NCBI GenBank assembly: GCA_030762935.1
Contig: CM060883.1
Span: forward strand, 53,094,001-53,158,000
From: Hymenopus coronatus
Taxonomy: Eukaryota > Arthropoda > Insecta > Mantodea > Hymenopodidae
Direction: 5' to 3'
DNA length: 64,000 nucleotides
Shown: positions 14,601 through 25,931 of the stretch, one piece after another
How the letters are laid out: each line of letters opens with the position of its first letter
Position numbering within the stretch: position 1 is the stretch's first letter
The notes under the pieces: model-generated
The model's database searches: none
Told to the model about the DNA's origin: nothing
Seen by the model: only the letters and a program-made list of their open reading frames with translations
Translations under genes and position numbers: made by a program

Positions 14601-17600
14601 AAAGTTAATGTTTAAGTTCAGTATCTTCCAAAGATGTGACTTGAGCATTTTCAGGAAAATCCCCTCCCCCCAAACTGCCCTTTACATCAACATTTTTTAA
14701 AAATGTTTATTTTCTCAAAATTGGCTCTTATGATTTTATTAAAATACCATATATTTCAGATATTTTATGACAATATGCTTATGTTGAAATTTCTGGGAAT
14801 AAGCTTCTGAAGACGTCTTCATTCTGGATGACTTTTGTATAACTAGTAAACCATTAGAGATAAACAAAACTTACCTAAAAAAAAAAATGTAGATCTCATT
14901 AAAACGCACAATATACACAATATCCCAGAATTCAACGGCATAAATTGGCAGGATTGTGGGGGAGGGGGGGGGGTCTTAGATAAACAGTTTGAGATAGGGA
15001 ACTTATTGTCCCTTTTGCCAAATGTCAAAGTTATAGCATGTTTTCAACATCGCACATCAATAGCTGAAAATTAAAAGAATGTGGACATGTGAGTCCTATT
15101 TTCATTCAGAATGCTTCATTTGTAAACAAATAGTCGAAAGAATGCAGTAGAGGTGCACAATCAATACAATATTTAAAATTGTTGGAATTTGTAACTTTAG
15201 CAAAATTGCCAGTCTTTTGTAGATGTGCACGCCTTTGATAACAGTTCGGTTGGTTTCGGATCATTTGTAGTTAGCTTGAATGTTCCACCAAAACATACTG
15301 GTGGATGAGTTGGTATATCACTGATCATCGACTCCCATGATACAAAGATTACACTGCTCTCGAAGTTTCCAATTTTTATTTTTTTAATTTTCTTGTTTTA
15401 CTCAGACCTTATACAATTAAAGCAGCACTGATGCCAAGTTTACATTTCCGAATCCAAGATGATAAGCCCTCCAAAGTGCAAATTACTTTCAAAAGACTGG
15501 ATGGTATCTACATAGTATTCAATATTAAATGCAGTAATTGTAAAGGAACCTGCACAGATTAATGTAATAAAACAATTAGGTTTGTGAAAACTTTATATAG
15601 CGTGTGCTTTGAAACATAGTAAACGAACTATGATTTTAGTGGTGAAATAAACAAAATTTGGGTATTGCCAGGATTCAATAGATATTACACTGTTTTAACC
15701 ACTTAAGCTACTGTGATCCTGTGAGATTGTCCTTCTGAAAATCTTATCTAAAGCCTACACGTCACTGCTGTGAGAACCTGAATTCTAAACATTGTGTTCA
15801 TATTATGTGTAAGAAAACAAAAATTGTTTTGAGGTGCAAAGCAGAGATCACACAAACATTCTAAGATAGTCTAAGCTCAGAACTTCTGAGCTCATGTGCT
15901 TTTTGCTCCCATGTGGTACCATTGCGCATGCTTAAGAGCCCTGCTTACCAGATTTCAATTGAATCAGACGAACAATTATTAATACAAACTTTAGCTTCTT
16001 GTGGTGAGGTTCATAACAATCATGGCATTTTTGTCATGGTGTGAGCATCATTTCTTTGTAGCTGCAATCTCTGCAGGAATATTGCAGGTCGTCACATCTA
16101 AAAACCTCTGGTGATCTGTTGTATTTTGTGCTTCGGTTATTGTATTATTTCTTGCAGTCTCTTTCTATTTGCCTTTCATGCAGGGATGAAAATATAGAAT
16201 TCACTTTCTTGACTAGTATATAATTCTTCTTAATTTGTTTTATGTAGGTGCTTATTTTACTACAGAGATAGTCGTTTTTATTTCATTTGAAGTTCATTTG
16301 ACACAATGATAATATTGCTTTGTTAGCTGTAATCTGTACCTACAATTGTAATGCACATAATACATCAATATGTGTTACACTGTATTTTAGAAACTCATTT
16401 GAGGGGTATGAAGAAGGGATCAGTGTTAGACCAGAGAAAAGAAATAAAAAAGTCGTGCTTTAACAGAGGAAAAGATTGATGATATTGGTGTGCAGTTAGA
16501 ATGTTTACCAAGAAAGTTTCTCTCGAAATTAGCAATTTTTATTTGAAGGGCAGTTTGAAAGATAATGTGGATAAGTCTAGTCCTCAAACATTATAAGAAC
16601 CACAAAATCATATGCAGGAAAAAATACTAACATATCCCAAGAAAAATTGCAAATGTTTTTAATAATCTGTTAAGATGCTGCAATGCCTATCTTAGAGCAC
16701 AACGAAAACATTTCTAACATCCTCTTTGAAAAGGTAAGCAATATAAGGATATTCAACATTGTAATTTATGTAATAATTATGGTCCAGTTGATGTCCATTC
16801 ATCCTATGCAATTCGATGTATAAATGCACGGTACTTATGGGACAAAAGTATTGGAAGAGAAGCAGTCCATGACAGCAACTCAAATGCTGTAAAAAGCATG
16901 ACCATTTAGCACAAAAATTATGTTTATTGTCTAAAATTATACAAATATGTCTAATATTATGTACATGATGTAACCAGACTAGAAATAAATTGAATTAACA
17001 CTGGTATCCATACTGATGGTTCTGTGCAGTGGTTAGATAGCTTATCTCTCACCAAGGTACCTGGGTTTAATCCCAGGCAACTGCATATGATATTTGTGGT
17101 GGACAAAGCAACGCAGGGGAAGGTTTTCTCTGGATTCTCCAGTTTCCCCTGCCATCTTCATTCCACTAGTGCTCCATCTTCATTCCATACATCATCAGTA
17201 TCATCGCCTATTGTACCATAGTAGTAAAAGCAGACATTAAACACTATGAAAAAAAATCCATGCCGTTGTTAGAATTCAGCTTGGAATAGACAATAGGAAG
17301 CACGGCGTATTGATACAAATCTGCATATCAATGGACAGTAACATAGCTTTCTTTTATATACCTGCATACTGGATAGGCTCTATGTTTAGTGATGAAATAT
17401 GCAAATGGAAAGAGAAACATGTGCTTATATGTCCATATACTTTAGAATTCTAATGATGACAAATATGTTTTGCACAAATAAAGAGTCCCATTAGTAAAAG
17501 GTGTGCAGATAAACAATCTGATGTGTACCATTCACATGACTTTCTCTACATCTCTGCAACAGATTATTCTTAAAAAGCTTATACTTCTATTTACTTCATG

Positions 17601-20600
17601 CTTATCAGAAAAAAATAGCAGAAATAGTCTTATTACTTGCTTCCTTGTAAGCAGAAGCGAAATAAGGGAGTACCATAGGTTAAAGTGATAGTCAAAAGCT
17701 GGTTGGTATGTCACTGAAGTTCTTTTGTTCGTATGGACGGCAGTTGACCAATTCCTGTTTGAGAAAAGTATAAGTTTTTCAAAGCAGAAACCAAAAACAA
17801 GGAATGTCTCAAAAATGATAAACTCCACACACAAAAACAAATGTATATAATATAAATTGTTAGTTTTTCCATTTTTCAAGTTTTTATCGCTCTCTTACGG
17901 TTTAGCAGTTATTCAAAATTCCGTAAAATTCAACCAGAATAAAATACTCTTCACAGGCTATTCCCAGAAAATTCAAGATATACATTTTATTTGTCAGGTA
18001 AATAGCTTTAATATACAATATTTTAATTAAAATTGTTAGAGCCACTTTTGAGAAAATCAAAATTTTCGAAAAAAAGTTCCATGTAAACGGTAGTTGGGGG
18101 TGGGGGGGATTTTTCTCAAAATCTTCATGTCACATCCCCGGAAGATACTAAACTTAAATACCAAGTTTGGTAATTTACCGAATTTTCTGAGTTATTGTGT
18201 TCTCACACACACGCGCACACCTGCACCCGCACACATGGCCCTTTTTCTGAAAATGCTTTTTTTAGATAAAGGGGACTTTAAAACATATATTTCTGGTGAA
18301 ACCTTGGTATCAAATTTTTGGGTGGAGTGCAATACCTTCTCTATACACTATATACATAGTACACACAGAGAAAGTAAAAAAGATACTGTAAGAAAAGTGA
18401 GAGGCAGCCTATTTGGTAATAAGATGGAGCTACATATGAAGAGGTATTGTAGTGGGGTCCAAGGAAATCTGTAGCCCTCTGTAGTGTAAATGTGCTGAAG
18501 GGGCCATTCTATAAATAAACAACATAAAAATTTAAGGTAATAAACAGCTAAGGAAACAACTTAGGTTTATATATACATTCTTTTTCATCAATCAGGCAAG
18601 GGATTTGTTACTTCTAATATTATGTGTAAATAAACTTCTAAATATCAAACTTATAATATACATCTTGGTTTGTTACTTAAAATGGAGTTTAATTCAGACA
18701 CCAAGGAGATGTGCTGATGGGACTAGGAGGCATGTGAATCAATGTTGTGTTTTATTCTTGCCACATGTGATGGCATAGTGATGTTTAGCATTGCATTTTC
18801 AACATCCCTGAGCATAATGATATCCAAAGAGCGTAATAAATGAATAAAGAAAGATTGTTCTGATTGACAAAGAAATACACATAACTATGATGGAATCGCT
18901 CACGGTAAAGCAAAACTAATGCACTTATATGCAGCCAACTTAAACATTTAATTGCTTCACTCATCTATTTGTTATGCAGAGTATGTATTTTGAGTTTGTG
19001 CTCATATCATCAGGTGCCTCTTGATGTCATGTTGCTCATGTATTCTTTTTGCAGCATGCATATCATGAGTTCAGATTATCAGCTACCTGTTGATTTATGT
19101 CACATTCATGTCCTTACGCACTTCATTTATTACTTTATCTAGCACATATGTACAATGTATATAGAGATAGACTCAAAGATTGATACCAAGATTTCAATGA
19201 AATACATGCTTTGAGATCTGCGCATGCGGACATCTGTATATATGTGTGTGTCTGTAGGCAGCATGGCTTAAAAAGTTGGTTAAATATCAAACTTGGTATT
19301 TAAGTTCAGTATCTTCAAAGGATGCAACACAAAGACTTTGATTTTCTCGAAAATGGCTCTAACAATTTTGGTTTAAACGCCATATTTTTAAGCCATTTTC
19401 ATGACAAACAATATGTATCTTAATTTTCTGGAAATAGCCTCTGAAAACCTTTGAAATTTAGTTGAGTCGATTATGTAACACTACATCACTTACTTTTTAT
19501 TTCGGAAAACACTACATCACTTACTTTTTATTTCGGAAGCCATGTCCTTCCTTTGGAAGGAATTGACAATGGAAGCACATGGCTTCTGAAACATGTTTTC
19601 CGAAATAAAAAGTATGTGATGTAGTGTTACAAAATCGACTCAACTAAATTTTAATTGTTAAAACACATCACTGTCACAAAGTCCACCATATATCAGGATA
19701 ACTCTGAAAACCTTTTCATTCTGGATGACTTTATATAATTTGTAAACCTAAGATATAAACAAAAACTTACCACACAACAAATGTAGATCTCATTAAAACA
19801 CATTATTTAAGTTATACTCATTTTTTTCTAAAATTAATGATTTCTGAGATATTCTTCAATTTTAAACTACTTAAACTTTTCTCAAGTGGAAACTGAACTT
19901 TTGTTTCACTCCTGGGAATGGAAAAGAGAACTGAATTTCAATTGTTTCACATAGCAATAGCTTTAAAAAGATTTGACTATTGCTTTAGCCAAGTGTATTC
20001 CCTTATTCCCCTTCTACTTACAAGGAAGCAAATAATAATACCATTTCTGCTGTTGATTATCTTGATTAGCATGACATAGATAAAAAAATAATCCTTTATA
20101 AGGAAAGTTAATTTGTGGAACAGCTATAAAAAGGCACATAAATGGAATACATAAGATTTTGTTATATAGTTCCCGCAACTATCCTTACAAAACCTTATTT
20201 TGTTGTCTCATTGTGTTATTTCAATACATATGTCATTCTTAGTACAAAGGGAATGCAAGAAACCAAAGCACAAATGTCACTCATATATTTAAAGCCAGGT
20301 ACTCTTTCCATTACGTTGTAACAGGTGATTTTTTTTGTAGTGTTTAACACCCACTTTTACTACTAGCGGCACCACAGGCAATATAACAGGTGAATGATGA
20401 GAGCACTTCAAAAAATAAACAAAAGTATTGAAAAGTTCAAACCAATAATAGTGAATATCTTAGAAATAACTGAATAACTGATGACACAATAAAAGTTATT
20501 TGAAATAAACTGTGAAGCCTAAAGCAGTCTACATTTCTATTAGTGTATTTTTATCTATCCCTTATGATGTAACTGTTATATAAAATTGTTAGGTGGAGTT

Positions 20601-23101
20601 AATGGAATTCAAGGTGAATTTTGGAAAGTATAGTATCAAGATGATCACAGAAACGAAATATTAGTCAGGCTAATCAATATGATGTTCCAGGAGGCTAGGG
20701 GATTCGTGAAAACTGGAGGAAAGGAATGATTATGATTGTACCTATAATCAAAGAAAGAGATGTTAATAAACCAATGAATTACATGAATTATCAGTGTTGG
20801 GGAAAGCTTTTACTGGAGTGTTAGCTGATAATTTACATAAATGGGCACAGATGAAAAATAGATTATTGGAATTTCATACAGGATTTAAGAAAGGCAAGAG
20901 GACTGTTGTTAAATCTCTTTATAACAATAACATTAGTAGATAAATATTTGAGCAACAAAATGGGTACATTATTTACAATCAGCAGGGAGTAACTATGATA
21001 AAAAAAATTAACTGAAAAAGGAGTGAGTATTATACTTATGTGAATAATTCAGAGAGTTTATGAAGAAAATTAATTTTGTATCAAACTCGGGCAGAATAGG
21101 GTCGTAAAATGGGTATCTAATGTGATGAGGCTGAGACAAGGGTATAAATTAAGCTATAATTCTATTTAATTTATTCATTACTGATATTCTAAAAGAAATT
21201 AAAAAAGAATATTTATTATATTTTCATATAATCTGTAATAGGAATGTTCCAGGTCTTCTCTTTGCAGATGATTTATAGCAGGTGCAATTCAATTAGAGGG
21301 CTATCTTGTGCAATCAGAACAATAAATGGATATTGTAAGAAATGGTGTTTAAAAGTTAATAAGCAGAAATCTAAAATTATAGTTTCAAAAAAACAACTAT
21401 GAAATGATGAGAAATGGTACATTGAAGATAGCAAAATTAAGGTAGTCAATAAATTTACTCATATCTGCTAAGGGGAGATTAGCTTTAGGAGGTATCAAAG
21501 CATGCTGATAGCAAAATACCAAATATGAAATTGATTGAAATAAGACACCAACATTTTTAAAATTCTGTGACTATACAAAAATCTAAAAACGGTCAATGTA
21601 TCTAAGATTCTAACAGAAAAATTAGAAATCAACCTACTGGGATGACAGATTGTGGCCTCTTTTAGAGGAGAAAGTAGGAATAGATCAATCATAGTCAAAG
21701 TCGCCACAATGAGGTTGAAATATGATATTCTGAAAACAAGAGAGAAGTTGAAAAGGGTCTGGAGCATGTAATAATGCAGTTGAAATATGAGATTCTGAAA
21801 AAAAAGCAGAGAAGTTGAAAGGGTTGGAGTATGTAATAATACACATTATAGGAGAAATAAATAAACAAATAAATAAAGAGAAGAACAAAACTTTCTACAC
21901 AGAAAATGCAATATGCATATGTTAATAGACATTTTTTTTATTATTTTTTTGTGGTGTTTTGTGGCGTTAACTATTTCTGGTATTTTTTGCTATTGGTTTG
22001 AATTTCCAATACTTTATAATATATATTTTGAAGTACTAAGTTACCATTCTTTTGTTTCTCTGATTCATACAAACAGCATGGAATTTTAATCAGCAGATAG
22101 TGATCTGGTTTTTTATCTTTTAATTTGGCCTCCAGAATGCTCCTTATACCTACAGTACAAATGTATAATGAAATCATTTCTGCAAACATTTATCTCAATG
22201 TTTGAAGCATGAAGTGTATAAAAAATAAGCTTTTTTTAAGAATAGTTTGCAGGGGAGAGATAAAAATAAATGGTAGTGTTTAGAGAAAGTCATGTGAATG
22301 TAAATATTGTTTTTAATAGCAAATATTTTGTCTTAACAACCATGGATCACGTACCTCAGTTAGCTCCAATCCATTTGTTGCACAGTGCTGTACAAATTTT
22401 TGTATTGGTGAAGTGCAGTTGTTAGTAAGTAAAAACACCCTCTTCCCCAAACTCTGCAGCTTGCTGATAAGTTCCATTGACCCTGGTATTGGTTGATAAC
22501 CCAGCCACAATACTCCTGAAACAAGAACGGTGAAATAAACGACCAACATTTTTAAAAATTGTTAAACACATTACAAAATTGCATAAAGACAGTTACTTGG
22601 AGCTTTTCTACCGTTTCTATCTTTTTTATCTTTACTAGGTACCATTAAGTAATTCAGGGAAAATTCATTATCTAATTCTACTAGGTATTACAACTTCTGG
22701 ACAAAGGTAGTATGTTAGTATAAAACCTACATATTAAGCAGAAGTTTGACTTCCGACGAGTATGTTTTGAAATTTGCTATTTAGCGTTATTAATTTGCTA
22801 TTTTAATCGCAACTCTTCGTAAGTTATGTAAACCAAAGAAAACCTGCTTAAATGCTGCAGCTTAAAATTACAAAAAAGTAATTAAATTAAAAAGATCTAT
22901 TGTACATTCGAATGCGGCGAATACTTGAAATACATTTCATCTTAAAAATTCGGCGCGCCTAAACGCAAAACCATATGTATTATGTAATGATTTCGGCTTA
23001 CCATCGCAATCTGTGAGGACAGTGTCAAACGAGTCCAAAAACTCTTTTGCGTTTTCTTTGCCAAGGCTAAGTAAATCGCGCATGAATGGCAATTCCGCCA
23101 T
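1376..23101 (-). CDS. PGP: HAD-family phosphatase, PGP/PDXP-like, 6 exons
   Basis: Joined exons 23101-23002, 22515-22355, 14270-14130, 10626-10416, 6503-6362 and 1529-1376 give 302 residues, the usual length for this family. Visible HAD motifs: motif I DCDGVLW (nucleophile D31, acid/base D33), motif II LLTNN (T64), motif III GKPE (K226), motif IV IIGDSLSQD (D251, D256). The stretch between motifs II and III fits a C2-type cap. Known relatives hydrolyse 2-phosphoglycolate or glycerol-3-phosphate (PGP) or pyridoxal phosphate (PDXP), Mg-dependent and cytosolic; which substrate applies here cannot be read from sequence. Start chosen: first ATG of the exon, in context ACTCAATGGCG, followed by a normal N-terminal helix. 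All introns are GT-AG; phases are 1, 0, 0, 1, 2. An odd point is SGGQD (residues 188-192), where relatives usually have a TNxD-type motif. Introns are up to about 8 kb and full of repeats. Family call is very secure; the PGP symbol is less so. Confidence 0.93.
1918..2774 (-). repeat. R1 repeat, copy 2
   Basis: Complete copy, in the last intron of the PGP-like gene. GT-rich tract near 2059-2100. Confidence 0.9.
3940..4840 (-). repeat. R1 repeat, copy 3
   Basis: Complete copy whose internal CA/GT tract has expanded to a long pure GT microsatellite (4037-4102). It also has a short local duplication of TTTTTGAGATATTCCTTGTT at 4502 and 4538. Confidence 0.9.
4037..4102 (+). repeat. (GT)n microsatellite
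   Basis: About 33 uninterrupted GT units inside R1 copy 3. Confidence 0.98.
4841..6361. other. intron sequence, nothing identified
   Basis: AT-rich intron of the PGP-like gene. Only a TTA run (6107-6125) and a GAT run (6293-6320) stand out. Confidence 0.6.
6293..6320 (+). repeat. (GAT)n microsatellite
   Basis: Short trinucleotide run in the last intron of the PGP-like gene, shortly before exon 5. Other short trinucleotide runs are at 6107-6125, 6544-6600 and 30262-30284. Confidence 0.9.
6362..6503 (-). CDS. PGP: PGP-like exon 5 (motifs III and IV)
   Basis: 142 nt. Acceptor GTTTCAG|GACCAG, donor GATTC|GTAAGT. Encodes G205 to D251 and two bases of S252: catalytic lysine in GKPET (K226) and the TLIIGDS motif IV. 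Confidence 0.93.
6504..10415. other. intron sequence, nothing identified
   Basis: About 3.9 kb of AT-rich intron with no R1 copy and no recognisable transposon; the longest R1-free stretch within this gene. Short open frames (for example 6740-6961 minus) have no recognised domain. Confidence 0.6.
10416..10626 (-). CDS. PGP: PGP-like exon 4 (cap domain core)
   Basis: 211 nt. Acceptor TCTTACAG|CCCCAG, donor TTCTGG|GTAAAA. Encodes residues 135-204 plus one base, with the family segment VGAVIIDFDINENYLKL and ALFYLRNPNCQFL. The next residues, SGGQD, differ from the usual family motif. Confidence 0.93.
10961..11916 (+). repeat. R1 repeat, copy 4
   Basis: Complete copy. The tract has expanded into CT, CA and CAGA runs (11654-11770). 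Confidence 0.9.
11654..11694 (+). repeat. (CT)n microsatellite
   Basis: About 20 CT units, followed by CA-rich and CAGA-rich runs, inside R1 copy 4. Confidence 0.98.
12575..12830 (+). mobile_element. tRNA-derived SINE, copy A
   Basis: The 5' part resembles a tRNA: A-box-like TGGCTGAGTGGTTAGA and B-box GGTTTGATCCC. A body with GTGGACAAAGCAGCGCAGGG and CCAGTTTCCCCTG follows, then an A-rich tail ending in TATATATA. It shares body and tail structure with the copy at 17 kb. Confidence 0.8.
13342..14071 (-). repeat. R1 repeat, copy 5 (truncated at tract)
   Basis: Lacks the palindromic end; homology starts at the GT tract. It ends about 58 bp from PGP-like exon 3. Confidence 0.85.
14130..14270 (-). 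CDS. PGP: PGP-like exon 3 (cap domain)
   Basis: 141 nt, phase 0 at both ends, 47 residues (88-134). Acceptor CTTTCAG|GAAGAC, donor CCGGG|GTGAGT. Contains the EEDFVNPACVMASYL helix and the KKAYLLASAALEEYL segment. Because its length is a multiple of three, skipping it would keep frame but delete part of the cap. Confidence 0.92.
14407..14915 (-). repeat. R1 repeat, copy 6 (truncated)
   Basis: Has the palindromic end but lacks the other third. It begins about 137 bp beyond exon 3 of the PGP-like gene, in the same orientation as copy 5. Confidence 0.85.
14916..16379. other. intron sequence, nothing identified
   Basis: Contains a G-rich run at 14958-14975. No recognised gene or repeat otherwise. 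Confidence 0.6.
16380..16900 (+). mobile_element. deleted transposase relic, family D1 copy 1
   Basis: Plus-strand remnants read GSVLDQRKEIKKSCFNRG and MFTKKVSLE (after an N-terminal helix-turn-helix of the IS630 type), then directly FYLKGSLKDNVDKSSPQTL from near the C-terminus. The catalytic core is missing. Sequence to about 16900 is shared with the copy at 38 kb, including CATCCTATTCG-like DNA. Confidence 0.6.
17014..17257 (+). mobile_element. tRNA-derived SINE, copy B
   Basis: Same family as copy A: GTGCAGTGGTTAGATAGC (A box region), GGGTTTAATCCCAGG (B box), GTGGACAAAGCAACGCAGGG, CCAGTTTCCCCTGCCATC, then GACATTAAACACTATG and a short A tail. Confidence 0.8.
17514..18380 (+). repeat. R1 repeat, copy 7
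   Basis: Complete copy with a mixed CA/CG tract at about 18203. Confidence 0.9.
19129..20161 (-). repeat. R1 repeat, copy 8, interrupted
   Basis: Diverged complete copy interrupted by the foldback insertion at 19453-19701. Confidence 0.85.
19453..19701. mobile_element. foldback insertion with 14-bp target duplication
   Basis: Inverted arms of about 55 bp (AATTTAGTTGAGTCGAT at 19456 and its complement near 19650). The left arm has an internal tandem duplication of CACTACATCACTTACTTTTT. A unique tail of about 45 bp lies on the right. The unit is flanked by CTCTGAAAACCTTT at 19439-19452 and 19702-19715 and interrupts an R1 copy. Confidence 0.8.
20329..20390 (-). mobile_element. tRNA-derived SINE, 3' fragment (copy C)
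   Basis: On the minus strand this reads GCCTGTGGTGCCGCTAGTAG, TAAAAGTGGGTGTTAAACAC, then A's, matching the 3' ends of copies A and B. 5'-truncated, as expected for retroposition. Confidence 0.7.
20640..21880 (+). mobile_element. degenerate non-LTR retrotransposon (reverse transcriptase)
   Basis: Translated fragments follow the order of a LINE reverse transcriptase: WRKGMIMIVPIIKERDVNKP, MNYMNYQCWGK and LL, HTGFKKGKRTV, a FNLFI-like block, LLFADD (altered, near 21258), KVNKQKSKIIV and a thumb region near 21430-21480. Many stops. Confidence 0.7.
22227..22300 (-). repeat. R1 fragment
   Basis: Only the terminal segment with AATAAGCTTTTT and GAGAAAGTCATGTGAATG remains, next to PGP-like exon 2. 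Confidence 0.6.
22355..22515 (-). CDS. PGP: PGP-like exon 2 (motif II)
   Basis: 161 nt. Acceptor TTTCAG|GAGTATTG, donor CTGAG|GTACGTG. Encodes residues 34-87, including VLWLGYQPIPG and the motif II strand FLLTNNCTSP. A truncated R1 fragment lies about 55 bp beyond the donor. Confidence 0.93.
23002..23101 (-). CDS. PGP: PGP-like exon 1 (start, motif I)
   Basis: 100 nt. Begins with ATG at 23101 and encodes residues 1-33 plus the first base of G34, ending in the TDCDG nucleophile motif. Donor is GATG|GTAAGC. A 5' untranslated region should lie just above 23101; its cap site is not visible. Confidence 0.92.
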
Positions 23102-23520
23102 TGAGTTAAGTATCTGTTTGCATAAAATCAGATGAAAACCCTAATGACGCAAATGCTCAATTTTCAAATATTTTATTCGATGAATCTGCTTTCAGTTCAA
23201 TGTATCCCTTGCAGCATACAAAGGGCATAGACGCTTCAGATGATGTAATCTTCATTTACTTTATTAGCTAGTCAATTCATCATGTTATCTCCAGCTTGCC
23301 AAACAAGCTCAAGGTCTTAGTTTAGTATGGATCTTTATCTTTCTTCTCTTTTCCACTTAATCTAACAAAACGTAAAACCAAGTGACATTTTGACCCACGT
23401 GATTTCTCAAGCGGAAAAGTTAAAAAGTGGTTTGGAAATAGTGGCTGAAATTCTTAAACCTGCGTATGCAGCTGCAGTTGAACGAATGGAAATACATCAT
23501 AAAGGTACAGCTGGAATCAT
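23102..23520. promoter_or_regulatory. probable promoter interval between head-to-head genes
   Basis: The PGP-like start codon at 23101 points left. The next host gene rightward is the carrier, whose first coding exon has a 3' splice site at 30060 and so needs an upstream 5' exon. I see no clear TATA box. An open stretch 23380-23505 (plus) ends at a plausible donor AAAG|GTACAG and could be the carrier's untranslated first exon or an exon of another transcript. This is inference; further plausible donors lie at 23880 and 24427. Confidence 0.3.
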
Positions 23521-25931
23521 ATTACTCTACTGTTGTATTTCTTAGGACTATCTTAGAATATTAAGATTGAAAGAGTGCAAATTCGTCGCAGTTCGTGTTA
23601 GGACTAGGAGCGAAAGATGTGAAGTATTGCGTCATCATTAACAGAGCACGTGGTTTGTCATGTGGTCTGTGAAGTTAAACATTTTTTAAAACTAAGTATA
23701 ATAATTCGAAATTAGAACTAGTTACGCATTAGCATAATCACTACAATCGTAGAAGCTTGAAATCAACGAAAATGGCGTATCTCCTAAATAAGCTATAGAG
23801 ATATATTCCTTACCTAACCTCTTCTTTGCAGTATTCAAATGTTATAGTAGCATGCCTCTATAATGGGACGCGTTAAGGTAACGTGTTTTGTGTAGCAGTA
23901 GTTTCTGGCTATAACACTGGCGGCTATTATAATGTTCTCTTTCACATTAGGTGTAGCTTTTATTTTTGAGAAATAACATAAGAGAGTTTGCTGGTTTTTG
24001 GGTACTTACATGGTTGACTTAAAATACTGCAATTGGGATCATGATTATTACTACACGATAGATACACCACTTGGCATTACTTCAATATGTGGGGGCTTTT
24101 GTTCTGTCATTAGAGCCACTTTCTAGTTACTAACTGGTCTGTTATAAACGTTTAAGGCCCAAAGCCGTAAAGCGTAGCCCAAGGTGGAGGGCCCTTAGCG
24201 GCAAAATGTAGCCGAGGGATCTGTGAAAAACTAATGATCCCAAGAATAAGTCAAAACTTTGTCAATCTGGCAACTTTCAACCTGAACAACTCTATATTTT
24301 CAACACTACTACTTCCTAAGATCATTGTGTGCGTATATGTGCTGTCCCTCTGTCTGTGTGTGTGCTGCAACCATCATATAGCTGTACCAGGATCATTTCA
24401 ATTTAACATATTAGTGAACATGAAAGGTAATTCAAAGCATTAGGTAGGGTACAACATGTCAGCGAGTGCAAATACATTTTTAAGAAACTATGTGATATAG
24501 ACTTATAGACTTATGTTCACTTCTGTAAAATAATCCTTGGTAATTATTTACAAGTTGGGCCGCTAACGCTCTCCGCTGCGACTTATGCCCGTTTTGCACT
24601 CTAACGGGACCAGTGTGGTTAGAGAGGGATTATGGGTGGGGAGATGGTTTAAGAAACTAATGTATCCATTGCGCTGTTAGGAGTTGTTGGAAATATCGAT
24701 GAGGTACTTCCATGATATAAAATTAGAAACATAAATTTATATACACACACTAACCTAAACGGATTGGAACCTAACCTCGCGCTAAATTTGAAATCCACAG
24801 GCTTTGAAATTATCATCATAAATACAAAGTCAGTCAATCGTACTTAGTTTCATTCAATTTTAGAGTGGCCGAAGTTCTGCGTAATAAAATTCACTGAACA
24901 GCTGAATCTGCGTGAAACATACTTGTCATACATCAGCACAGCGTCTAGCGACATATGCCGGTGTTGCATTCCACAACACTGTTCGCCTGCCGCCGACAAT
25001 GAAACTCAGGTTTTAGGCACTTTAGCGTGTAGTATTATTATATATTTACATTGCAAAAGTACTACAAGACTTCTTTATTTATATTCTACTCCTTCTAGGC
25101 AGCATACTTCATAAATATTCACAAAAAAGGATTGCTAAGCGCACGTAATAAATTAGCATTTAACTTAGCTTTTCCGATAAAAAAAATTGGTGAAAACGTA
25201 ACAAGTATAAACCAAACTTACAGTCAAACCACAATTTGTTTAATTTCTAGAGGGGCCCAAGTTCTCTATAATTACCTAATCCTTTTTATTATCTACAATT
25301 TGGCTTTAAATCCTTTTAAAGTTATCCAGCTGTTATTTGGGTTCATTACTCCTAGAAATAAGAAATAAACTCCTGAGCTGTCTTTTAGGCAACTATAGGA
25401 TAAACTCTCTATGGTGGGGGACTGTTACAAATCAATATTTTCAGCACTTTACATACTATTTCAAGAACAACATTTACTCTAACGTGAATAAGACATCCTA
25501 TGAAAGCTTCTACAGTACTTGTTCATTTATATTTTTCACTTTTTTCAACTTATCAAATGTTTATGTTCCTTCAGGATCACTCTGGATATAAGAATCACTG
25601 GTAACTGTAAGTTTTTAGCTAGTAAAACAGCTGACACCATGTGACAGGAGTGAAACCCACATACAGCAAACCAAGTTGCATGACTAGGAAAGGTTTTGTA
25701 TACAGGCCAGAAATATCAATATCATCCAACAGAAATATTACTGTTAGTTTTAAGTACTCTGTAATTAAAGCTCATAGTCATAACAATAAAATAGCTGAAA
25801 CTGTAGAACAATCCAAAGAGGCTCAACCTTTTCAAAATTGCCTAGTTATTTATAAGCGCATACTCATATTTCATTGTTGCATGCTATGCCTATTTTTGTT
25901 CAATAATGAAACAGTCCTATGTTAGGAGTCT
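23521..25931. other. intergenic or 5' intron region
   Basis: Richer in CpG than most of the window at about 23570-23640 and 24550-24610. A pair of imperfect 33-bp direct repeats (AAGGCCCAAAGCCGTAAAGC and a variant) lies at 24154-24220. No convincing exon found. Confidence 0.5.
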
